Shown here one piece after another: positions 13,240 through 23,416 of a stretch of 64,000 nt of DNA. The stretch is from Gonapodya prolifera JEL478 (lineage: Eukaryota; Monoblepharomycota; Monoblepharidomycetes; Monoblepharidales; Gonapodyaceae): assembly GCA_001574975.1 (NCBI GenBank), contig KQ965736.1, positions 65,725 through 129,724 on the forward strand, written 5' to 3'. Numbering within the stretch: the stretch's first letter is position 1; every line of letters starts with the position of its first letter. The position numbers were made by a program, and so were the translations under genes. The notes below the pieces were generated by a model, which had not been told where the DNA came from, did no database searches, and saw only the letters and a list, made by a program, of their open reading frames with translations.

Positions 13240-16200
13240 TTATTCGTGTTCTGGTGTCAACGTCATTTCCTTTGCATGCCATCCCTTCTGCATGACCGCT
13301 GAGCCAAGGGAAGGAGCTGCTTGGAAAGTCTGAGATGCTCGCCATTGTCGCTCAAGGGCGCTAAGCTCAGGAGAGGCGAAACCTCCAGCGGAAAAGTGGA
13401 ACGGAAGGGGCGCTCCACGGTAAAGATTGTTGCGAAGTGCGAATTGCAGAAGATCAGACCAGTGCTTATCGCGCTATGGGGTTTGTATGGCGGTGGAATT
13501 TTATGCACTGGGTTTGTAATCAATCAATTGCGAGGAGACTCACCTTCCACATATGTGGGTCTCCAATCACCACGAGAAGCTCTTTCGCCCTTGTCAGAGC
13601 CACATTGAGCCTCCTTCCGTCCCACGTGCCGGGAAGTACAACCCCAACTCCTCGTTTCTTGTCTTCATTGGCGTACTTCTCACGCACTCTCACACAGCTC
13701 AGCACTACAATCCGGCGCTCCATACCCTGATAGTCCTCCACAGTTCCCACGTTGACTCCCGCCAATTTCTTGGAGCGGAGTACTTGGCGAATTCGTCGAA
13801 CTTGCTCCCGGAATGGCGCGATTACACCAAAGTGTTCTGGGTGAACCTTGCCAGTTTGTTTCCCTTTCGCTGACCCTTTTCTTTCATCCGCTGACACCAA
13901 CAGAAGTGATTCGACACATTCTACGACGGCCGCAACCTCCGCTTCGTTCCACCATGAATCGTTTACATCCATGGCCTCGTCCTCCCCGCGAACTCCATAG
14001 AACACGAGGGGGAGCTGAGGGTTTGGTAGACCTTCCCACTTTAGCAGCGACAAAGTGTCGTTTGGGTTCGCGCATGGAATGAGCGTATCGGAGTAGAATA
14101 TTCGTGATCTGCGGGGTAAAACATGGTTTCTCACAAATGGATTCGTGTGAGATTACCAAAAGCAATACCCTACGTACGGTTCCATGAGTATCACAGGGTG
14201 GCTTCTATAATTTCGCACCAAGTTCTGGAATGGAGGAACGACGTTCTGAAGAGCCTCCACCGTGGACTGTCCCTCAGAACCTGTCCGGCCACGGGCAGTC
14301 GGGTGATCCTTGTACAAGGATGTTGCCATGATTCTCTCAAGGAGCGAGACACCCAATCCCTTTGAGTTTGCAAGATCTGACCGGATAGAGGGACCGAGTT
14401 GACGGTAGTCGCCGCACAGAATAAATTGGGAAGGGAGGTTCCTTCCGGTACTCTTCGGAGCCGCCACAACAGTCATGGGAATCACAACTTCCGGCTCGAG
14501 GGCCTGTCCGGCCTCATCAACAAATGCGTGCGTCCAGTGCGGGATCCAAGGTGGAGGTTCACCCTTGTGTATGTGCGGGTAGGTTTTTCTCAACCAAGCG
14601 TGGTGCTCCCTCCACACTTGCTCCAGTGCAGAATTCGCGGCGCCGACATCCACGAGGAGGGAGGCATCGCGGCAGGTGCAAGCTACTACGCGGCGACTGA
14701 GAATGTCCGAGACGGGCGGGATCGAAAAGTAGGTATTTGTGTCAGGGTCGATGAAGGTCCAGGGAAGGAGCGGGCTTGGTGTCTCGGCAAAGGAGCGGGT
14801 GTGGTGGTTGAGTCGCAGGAGGGAGGAGGGAGGGAGGTGCCGGGAAAGGCGGGTCACGATGGTGTCAGTGGCGGAGTGGGACGGCGCCGTGACTTTTCGA
14901 GAGCGATAAAAAACCGTCAATCTCGCCTCGAATTGCAGTGCAAGGGACAACATACCAAGAACGTGTGCGTTGGCATGTTCCGCCAGTGTTTGCAAGACTG
15001 CTTCCACTATTGTTTTGGTCTTGCCTGTGCCGGGGGGGCCCCAGACCACGTACTAGAACACACAGAATAAAGAATGACCAATCGTGTCTCTTCATCCGAC
15101 TACTCACGGGAACACTTCCGTACTTGTTGTTTACGATGTCTGCAACAGCAGTCTAGAAATCAAATCCAACGATATTTTTCAGCTGAACTCAAACAAAGGC
15201 GCTGCGGTTACTGAAGGACTCACCCGTTGCTCCCAATTCAGCTCGGTATCCACCCATTCAAGGTTGTGGCCGGGGATTTGCACAAGCCCTCGATCTGACG
15301 GCGAAATCTCGGCCGCATCTGAAATCTCCGGGAACAGCCAGCTGTGCGGGACTGATTCTTCCACGGCACGAACCATCCTCGCCGTGTCCGCGGTGTCGAC
15401 GTCAAACTGAATGTTCCACAGCGCCTCAGGGCTGTAATTCGGAGACACGACCCACTCGGATATCTGCACGGCGATGGTCTGCGTCCGGCGCTGCAAGTCC
15501 CAGATGAAGGCCTTGTACTCAAACCCATCCCACGGTGTGATGCAGCGAACGCGAAGACTGTCCCCGCGTCTGAGTGGAGGGTTGTCGTCCATGATCCCGG
15601 GGATTTGGATTTGAGCAAACGGGCGCCGCAGTTGCGTGGTCCGTTCCACGTCGTACGGAATGCGAGTTGCGTACATGGCGGACGAAGCAAGTAAGTGGGT
15701 AAGCGCTTCCATCTCGGCCATTAAAAGAGCTTTCATGTGTTGTTTGTATGTAGGGATAGTAAGCATTCCATCGTTAAACTGCAAGGCACCAGTGGGGCGT
15801 TGAATGACGGGAAGAGACGAGAGCTTTGCGGGCGATAAAGCGACACCGGGTGGCACGCCCTGATTGGCAATAAATGTGATGTCTGGCCCCGGAGGTGGAT
15901 GTGCCGGTATAGGCCCATCAAGAAGCGGGACGAGGTTCACAAAGCGGACCGCATCAGAAACGAATGGTTTCGCCAGGACATCGAACTTAAAGGCAAGCAA
16001 GTAAGGGCTTGTGATTGTCATCTCTAGCTGAGAGCGAATGACTTTGGTGCCATCGAGAATCAATACAATGCAACCAAACTGCATCCCATACAAGGTTGCC
16101 CTCGACGGATGCGCTTCCACTTCGATCGACAAGGAGTGCCCTTCATCGATCCCGACGTTGGATTGTTCCATGTCCTGAAAGCTGAACAGGACTTGGGACT

Positions 16201-16787
16201 CGTTGACGAGGATAATGTCTGTAATCATGCACGAACGTCCAGACAGATTCCTGACGAGCAAGCTGCGTCGACACGCGGCATTTGCGTCTTTTCCCAATCG
16301 CCCGAATCGCAGTGGCGATGGGCTGATGGTGATGTCCTCGGATGACGCGGGAACTGTGTCAAGCACGTCGAGCAGCTCTGCAACACCTTCATTTCCGCGG
16401 GAGAACAATCGCTTTCCTGAATCGAAGCCGCCAAGATTCCTGATGCGATCCGCAATCTCCGATCGAAGAATGTGTGGGTCCTTTGATTCTGCGGACATAA
16501 ATGCTACAACGCACGGGTCGTTGCAAGTGAACTTCAGCCAACTTCGCAATCGGTATTTTTGCACCGCCTTTCCATTCAATATCACTATCCAAGAAACGGT
16601 GGACTCCTTGCAACGTCAAATACGGAATTCCAGGCGTGAAATGGAATCCAGTTCTGTTCCCCGCGTCCATCCCACGATTTCTGAATCCCTTTTGGTAGTT
16701 CGACGGTTCAAATGTGTATTTCCTTCCAGCATTGAGTGGCGACACGACACGACGACTTTCAGAGACATGCGACTGTCTTGTGCTCAT
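13240..16787 (-). CDS. MOV10/SDE3-like superfamily 1 RNA helicase
   Basis: ATP-dependent 5'-3' RNA helicase of the Upf1-like group, MOV10/Armitage branch. Exons seen: 13240..13464, 13544..14108, 14178..14892, 14956..15052, 15108..15152 (45 nt) and 15224 to about 16600, with the N-terminal ~60 residues (start ATG at 16787) in another frame. Motifs: Walker A GPPGTGKTKT, DEAGQ Walker B, LCGDYRQLGP (motif III), NYRSHP (motif IV), VEDYQGMERRIVVLS (motif V) and RRLNVALTRAKELLVVIGDP (motif VI). DEAG rather than DEAH at Walker B fits MOV10. The ~450 residues before the helicase core are beta-rich and include the segment NKYGSVPYVVWGPPGTGKT recreated by splicing the 45-nt exon. Near 16600 the frame changes without an obvious intron, so the N-terminus is uncertain. 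Known relatives act in RNA silencing and in restraining mobile elements; the role here is inference. Confidence 0.85.
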
Positions 16788-17592
16788 CTCGCATGGAGCT
16801 TAACACAAGGAGGTGAGGTCACCTAAGCGAGCCCCCTCTTCTTCCTTCCCTTCGCGGTGTGTCTTGAGGAAATGTGTGTTGTGAGGGCAGGAGCGGGTGG
16901 AAGTGGAGTTGGGGACTATTCAACGCTGTCCTCGACTTTGCCCAAAGTCCGATGGCATGCGTGAAAGCGGACAATCGGATGGAAATGGGCGATCGGACTT
17001 GGATTCTGGCGTCGACAAGAGAGATTTTCATCTTTCATGGTTTGTGGGACGTTTTTTTCCCTCAACTCAATGCAATTGTCAAGTGGCTGTGACGTAAAAG
17101 AGAGTGACGTAACTCGGAGAGTCTTCCTTCGCTTCCTCTAACTACCATCGCGCTGATAGATCCACATCTCGGCTTTTCAGTCCAATCTCCATCCACTTCT
17201 TCCAGACATCACGTTCGATGGGCGTCGAAGTCAGGTCCTCTTTCCGCGGTCATTCAAGTCCCCACACGCTCATCGAGGTTCCCCGGCCGTACTCTCCACT
17301 CGGCATCGTCCCACTATTCCTCCTTCTCCGCTACCTCACACCCAACTTACAGCACTCGTCATCCACGAGAACCCAGAACGCCCTACACGTTCGGCTCCAA
17401 CTGTCCACAACAGCGGCATTGTCGACTCGCATCACCTCACTTGAACCCGCCTCCACCTCCGGTTCGAATGTCGCCCATCCCGTTCATACACAGGTTCATT
17501 CTCAATAGTACACTATACACGCAATAACTCTGAGTTGGCATCAAAATATTTCAGGGCCCGAATGACAAGCAGATATCTGTTGGAGCGCGCCG
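16788..17592. other. Intergenic region
   Basis: About 800 bases upstream of the helicase and downstream of the RING gene. A 96-codon plus-strand frame at 17218-17508 is Ser/Pro/Thr-rich and reads equally plausibly in a neighbouring frame, so I do not call it. No RNA gene seen. Confidence 0.35.
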
Positions 17593-18870
17593 TCAAATAG
17601 TAGGAAAGTTAGTTAGGTGTGGTTTTGTTGATGGCAACTGGGAAAAGCGGCTCCCCCCATTCATAAGGTTTGGTCTCCAAGAGCTTGAAATGCGATGCTG
17701 GCAAGAAGCAGCACAATACATTGACAGATATGTACATGGAAAAGTTATCATATGAAACAGACCAAGAAAACTTTGAATGGCTGAAGAAAAAACGAACGAT
17801 ATATTCGGACCTAAAACCCAACATCTTGAGAACCAACAACGATCGTAAACGCACACGCTGCTCACCACCATCATTATCTCCTGTCGGCACATTGCACAAA
17901 CCCCAACCGTGGTCCGCAACTGCTCCGCGCACTCGAAGCACATCGCGAGGTGATCGCTTGGTGTTTCCAGGATTCAACACCATTTTTTTCCTTTCAAAAG
18001 GGAAGAAACCCACCAGGGAACCAGAGCGGCATCCTTTGGATTATCCATGCACACGACGCACACGTCCGGTGTAAGTTCGTGCGGGCCTGGTAAGGGTTTG
18101 GGAGCCTTTGGAGGAGGCGCATGGGCAGGATGATGATGATCGTCGGCGCTTGGAGGATCCGTCACGACGGCGGCGATTGCGATGTCTTTGAACGCCGAGT
18201 CTGAGCCACGTGCGCCCTCCACTGCGGCAGACAAGCTCGACGACCGTGCGCGTGTCGGCATACGCGGCGGCGTAGGAGGTGCGAGGCTGTTTCCGTGGGT
18301 GGCGGTGCTGAACGTGCCCGTGGTTGTCGTTTGCAGTGGTGCCGGTCGAGATGGCAAGTCAGGTAGAGGTGGAGCGTGCGCGCCGTTGAGGGCGGCGGAG
18401 CTGGATATGGTCGCGTGTTCGTCTCTTGGTGGAAGTTGTGGTCGAGTATTTACAAGCTGTGATATGTTTTCTCTTATATCCGGAGCTGGAGTGGAGAAAG
18501 AGGGGGAAGGAGGAGGGTTGCCTCGGAGCGCGGGATTGGCAAACGCTGCGTCAACCAGGGCTTCCGCCGGTACGTCCTCGGGACTCGCGGGGTTGATTGA
18601 CCGAGCGAGCACCTGGACGCGGCTCTGCGGCCACCCGAGGATCTCGGCAACGTGCGCGATGGCGCCTTCATCGTCGGCGGGAGCGTCTTCCGGGTCCAGG
18701 GCCGCCACAATGTGCGGGCCGCCGTTGTTTGTCGCGTGGAAGGAGCTGCCTCGAGGTGGCGCGCCGTTGCGGTCGAGGTGAAGAGGAACGTATGGCGGAG
18801 GTGACGGGTCGCGGGACGAGTAGTCGGGAAATGTGGACGCGAAGGACTGTGGAGCGCGACGAGCGGGACA
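17593..18870 (-). CDS. RING-finger protein with UBA-like N-terminus (probable E3 ubiquitin ligase)
   Basis: Read as complement(join(17593..17956,18014..~18870)), intron 57 nt (GTGGGT donor). Seen: an N-terminal segment AIAHVAEILGWPQSRVQVLA that resembles a small three-helix ubiquitin-associated fold, a ~180-residue Pro/Ala/Ser-rich linker, then a RING: CVVCMDNPKDAALVPC, DHLAMCFECAEQL, CAMCRQEI, a C3HC4-type spacing with the C/HxxMCFEC core reformed across the intron. Family knowledge: such RINGs recruit an E2 to transfer ubiquitin. The tail after the RING to the stop at 17593 has no homology that I see and may be over-read through a missed intron. The start is unresolved: the frame is open upstream to about 18890 without a clear ATG, and an upstream exon is likely. 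Confidence 0.65.
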
Positions 18871-19136
18871 CCAAGGTGAAGCGGCAAGTCACGGACAATC
18901 GCGGGTCGAGGGGCACGGGAAACGTCAACGGAAAGGGCGCTGACGATGATGTCAGGGAGGCACGTTGGAGGAGATGTATGCACCCGCCATGCCCGTGTTG
19001 AGTATGAGGGCGATGAATCCGACGAAAGAGGCTAGTGTTTTTATTGGGAGAGGGGGAAAGGTGAGCTACGAAATTGCTCCCCGCTGTGACTGGCCACCGT
19101 TCGACGACTGACCCAACGCGATACCCAACACAGAAC

Positions 19137-19810
19137 ATGGTTAAGATCCGCAACGTCAGCGGCGCCAAGGTCGAAACCTCGGAGCCCGGCAAGGTGCCGT
19201 TGAGCGCATCATCACGATCTCGGGCACGCTCTATTCCGTCGCCAAGGCGTTCGCGCTCGTGTCAACCAAAATTATCGAAGAGCTCGGCGACAACGAGCGC
19301 GCGCCCACGGACCCGGCCGACTTCGAAACGCGCCAATGCAGCGTCCGCCTCTTCGTCGGCAATTCCTGCGTTGGCTCCGTGATCGGCAAGGAGGGCAGCA
19401 AGATCAAGGAGATCCAGGAAGAGTCGGTGGCCCGCATCACGGTGTCCGACGAGCCAGTGGCCGGATCGGCCGAGCGGGTGGTTACAATCTCAGGTGTCAT
19501 CGACTCCATTCACCGTGCGGTGTACGTCATCGGCAAGGCACTGCAGGACAACCAGGACCGGCCCGGATCCAACGTACACTACCGCCCCATGGCGCCCGTC
19601 ACCCGCGTGCCCTCTTCCCCCGTCGCAACCCTGGCGTTCGGGTACCCCAGTGTTCCAGCCGTTCCGCCCCCGCGTGGTGCCGTGACCGTGCAAGTGCAGC
19701 AGATCTTCATCCCAAACGACATGTAGGCTCCGTTATGGGCAAAGGTGGCGCAAAGATCAACGAGATTCGAAAGCGCTCGGGCAGGCATCCACGCATTCCC
19801 CGGTGTCGTA
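19137..19810 (+). pseudogene. 5'-truncated KH-domain (PCBP/Hek2-like) pseudogene
   Basis: Intronless copy of a triple-KH RNA-binding protein. It begins inside KH1 (VKIRNVSGAKVE, the second half of the domain; the GxxG half is absent), continues through a complete KH2 (LFVGNSCVGSVIGKEGSKIK with GKEG loop, to AVYVIGKAL) and ends within KH3 (GSVMGKGGAKINEIRKRSG). Two single-base frame changes break it: near 19200, between KVP and ERIITISG, and near 19723, where a stop follows IFIPNDM just before KH3. Neighbouring genes are intron-rich, whereas this copy has none over 670 bases, and both ends of the protein are missing, which fits a truncated retrocopy. The source gene is not in the window. Alternative: an intact gene with sequence errors, made unlikely by the missing first half of KH1. 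Confidence 0.75.
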
Positions 19811-20056
19811 AGTTTCAGTCACAGATGGTTCGTAATGCCGACGTTGAACAGTATCGACGTCCACCGTCGCAAGACCACATGTCATCTAAATCTGAACCAA
19901 ATCAACGCAGATATTCATCTCTGCCCGTCAGGGGGAAATCATTCATGTTTTTTTCAAAGCACAGAAAACACAGATGTACACATTAGTATGATGATTTACA
20001 ACAGATTATGTGGGTCATCCAGCGGGATATCACTATCATTTTTCAGTCACGTTATG

Positions 20057-23000
20057 TCACCTCCTCTGAGAAGCTTCCATCATCTGTCTAGCCAACACTA
20101 AATCCGTCAACTCAGTGCTGATGGTGCCCTGAAGCCCATCCAGTGCAAGAAAGTTCCCCCACGACCCAAGCCGCTTTCCTCCCGTCAAGGTATTCGGTTG
20201 TAAGTGCCCATCTTCACCTTCAGCTTTTGCGCGCGAACTCCCTTCGGCGGCGGCAAGGGTCACGACAACTTGCTGGAGCATCATAGCAAGAAGCCCAGAC
20301 AGTCTCGAACAGTGGAACCAACAAACACCAAATCGCTGCAGGGCGGTTATATGGATTCTAGTGTCCAACGATTAAGGTGAGACCGTCAAAATTCGGATGT
20401 GTAATCGGAAGAACACAACGAAAAAAAAAAACGTACCCAGTAGCCCGTAGGTGATCTCCCACCCTTGCATCGTGGAAGCCGCGATTCACCATATCCATTC
20501 CGGAGACAAACCCCGGCATCCTCGCGTCATTAACCACCGCCGAACATCCGGAAAGTCCTGAAAGGACTCGCGCCTCAACGAGGTGCACCATGCCGATATG
20601 AAACAGACAGAACGACTGCAGCGGGGTGCCAAAGTCAACAAAAGAGAGGTCGGGTGGCCTGGGCGACCCACGCGGCACAAATCCCGTCCACTCCACCGCC
20701 CCACCGACTGCCTTGAGGCCAATCTCTGCGACTTGCGCCGCGAGCAAGGCTTCTTCCACCGCAATGGCGTGATGCGGCGACATGAGCCACCCGATTGCTT
20801 TGAGCTGCTCCGCGACCCCATCAGCATCCAGCGGCGCGTCTGTGCTGGATGAAAGGTGCTTCAGCACGTCCCGGGGGGCATATAGCATGATCCGCGCTGT
20901 TCGATACATGAGAACAAACGTGAGGTGGTGTGGCGCGGTGGTTGTATCCGGCATGTAGATACGGTAAATGTCGGGAAGGTTCTGATACCAGTGATTCAAT
21001 GCGGCGTCCAGATGCCGAATTTTGCCAAAGGCCTCAACAACAAGAGGGTGCGCTGCCGTGGCAGGGTCGTAAAGGTTGATCCCGTGAAAGTCAACCCAGT
21101 GCCTTTTTCGAAGCAAATTTGGCCCAGCAATTACCAAGAGTTTCACAGTTCAGTGTCCACATAACACGATACTCACCACAGCTCCAAAACCCGTCCCATG
21201 AGGTGAGTTAAAATGGCCAGTCGTGCTTGATAGTGCATCATACTCGGCAGTGGATGTCCCATAACCTCGCGAAAGAAGGGCGCGTCTCGCTTGAGTGAAG
21301 GTGACAGTTCAGATGTCGGGAAGATGGGGTTCGGCAATCGCAGTCGACATTCAAGATCTGTAATGACGAGGCTCGGACGATTCCCAGCGACGACAATCGA
21401 CCGTTCGATGATGTAGAGAGACCTAACCAGACAGGGGATCAAATCCCTGGCAATCACGCGAAAACCCGAATACAGCCTCACCACCACAATCTTCGCATGA
21501 TCTCCTTCATTTCTTCAGACGTGTTGGCAGCGGTGTAAATGTCGGACCGTTCGTCTGAAAGCTGTTTCTCTCGTGCCATCCCAACAGTGAATGATAAAAA
21601 CGGCAACACAAGCGAGCCCAAGTCTCTTCGAAACGCGGTGGCCATGTCTGTTCGAAGACAAAGACAAGTTCACAGGCAAGGAAACAATACATTTCAATGC
21701 TTTTAAACTTACACACGATCATATGCATCGCCGCCGCAATGGTGTACACGTCATTTGGTTCCCCCGTCTTCATGATGGGATCAAATGCACGACGCGCCCG
21801 TTCGAACAACACTTCCGCGACTCCCAATCCGACATCGGAATCGTGGTAGTAGCGACTTCCGAGCGCCATCATGGAAAACATCAAGATTGGGGGGAAAGAG
21901 GCCAGATTCGAAAAGGCAGATCCCGGAAAGATGGGGAACAGAAACGCAACACGCTCCTGATACAGGCGGATCCATAAAGGTGTTGAGGGATCAAAGAGGA
22001 TTTGGTCGTCCGTTAATCCAGCCAAAGTATGCTGGAGTCTCGCCTCGGGACCGGTTGCACTGCGGCGTTCGAAAAATTCGGGAAATTGATCCACTGAAAC
22101 TGTATTCGCGGAACAGTTTGAGTCCAATATGTGTGGATTTACGCAAATTCATAAGTAGACAAACCTATTGTGGAACAGTTTGAGTCTAACATGTGTAGGT
22201 TTACACAAATTCAAGAACGACAAACCTTTAATTCCGTGATACACGACCGTCTCCCCCGCCTTGAACATCATATTATCCGGTACAGATCTTGGAGAACCAA
22301 CGAGCTCTGCACTCGGTGATGAGCTTGACGCAGAGGCTGACTCCTCTCGTATCCTCTGAGTGCCCAAATGGGGGTCCGCCGAGGCAAGGTGGGACGCCTC
22401 CACGAGTGCTGTGAATGGCGCGACAGGAAATGATCCTCCACTCCCAAATGGTCCTCCGGGTTCCTCCATCAACACAGGATCTACCGCCGGCGCAATCAGG
22501 TGGGGCACTGCAAACTGCACGTCGTGAGGCTGAACTTGAGAGTAATGTCCGGTGGCATCATTCCAAAGGATGTTTCCGTGGTCTGAAGTGAACGGGTGTG
22601 TTTGAGAAGGTGATGTTGCTCCAGATGGTCGGCTTGAAGTTGCCTGCGACAACAAGTACAAGTCGTCGATCTCAGCGTTGGGTGACACACCAAGTTGGGA
22701 CTCCAGAAACGTAAGCCGAGCTTTTGACTTCTTGCCCTCTGCCTCCGCTAGAGTTGGCCCATTTCCCCCACCACGCTGTTTGTATAGGGTCTCCAGGACA
22801 CTAAGGCGGGTGAGAAGTGGGTTTTGGTAGCCCGGTCGTGGACCCTGGATGGATACGGTTGTGTTGGGACAAGTTGGGGGACAGCAGGTTGGTTGTAATG
22901 GGATTCGAGCGAGAGAGCAGTAGATGTCTCACTCTTTTCTTATGATGGCGTTCGAAAGAGCAGTCGACGCTTCGGGCAACGCAGTTCGGGCATGGACGCT

Positions 23001-23281
23001 GTCCCGTACACCCTCAATATGTACATATCCGTCAGACGAAATGTTGCCCTCACTTTGCAACGGCTATACGAACTCAGCTCTGCAATTCATGAAGTTTCCG
23101 TTGCCATTTCCGCCCAAGAGGTGGGGCCGGTCAGAAACATGGACGCATTGAGGAATTTTGGAATCAGATCATGCGCAAAGCGCATGGACATCAATTCACT
23201 TTTTTGGTGGCAGAAATCGCACGACCGCGATATTCTTTTCCGCGACGAGTCGTCATCTGGATTCTCAGGCCAGTCCGGCAT
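20057..23281 (-). CDS. Zn2Cys6 transcription factor A, fungal-specific transcription factor domain
   Basis: Eight exons: complement(join(20057..20357,20437..21102,21177..21422,21482..21647,21713..22093,22226..22844,22933..23012,23200..23281)); 2541 nt, 846 aa. Seen: start MPDWPENPDDDSSRKR, then a zinc cluster SCDFCHQK..CTGQRPCPNCVARSVDCSF and a basic GPRPGY linker, a coiled region (KKSKARLTFLESQ), a Ser/Pro-rich stretch and a long helical middle-homology domain (FLFPIFPGSAFSNLASF, LECRLRLPNP, FVLMYRTARIMLY). As I splice it, only four residues separate the second and third cluster cysteines instead of the usual six, so the DNA-binding domain may be defective or one junction may be wrong. It is a tandem paralogue of factor B with six shared intron positions. 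One intron carries a 62-bp duplication. Expected role: nuclear regulator of a catabolic or secondary pathway; the target is unknown. Confidence 0.85.
22110..22228. repeat. 62-bp tandem duplication inside an intron
   Basis: Two copies of about 57 bases with a period of 62 (22110-22166 and 22172-22228), differing at only a few positions; both contain GGAACAGTTTGAGTC near their left end and GACAAACCT at their right end. The duplication lies within intron 22094..22225 of transcription factor A and explains its 132-nt length (70 + 62). Each copy carries an AG|GTTTGTC sequence on the minus strand, so the 5' splice site itself is duplicated. Confidence 0.9.
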
Positions 23282-23416
23282 GAGTGAGGGAGCAAATTGG
23301 TTTGGCCGGCGCTTTTGCCGAACGAGAAATGAAATTTATCAATGTTAAGGTTCCTGTCAAAACTACAATATGAGAGATTTTGGATATCTCCAGTCAGGTA
23401 GCATTACAAACGAGGC

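Noticed and set aside
12343-13302. Plus-strand open frame of 319 codons
   Set aside because: It is antisense to the first exon of the WAPL gene, low in complexity, and has no motif; the minus strand reads as the conserved protein with good splice sites.
17218-17508. Small plus-strand frame of 96 codons
   Set aside because: Composition is Ser/Pro/Thr in more than one frame, there is no homology, and its ATG has no support from context.
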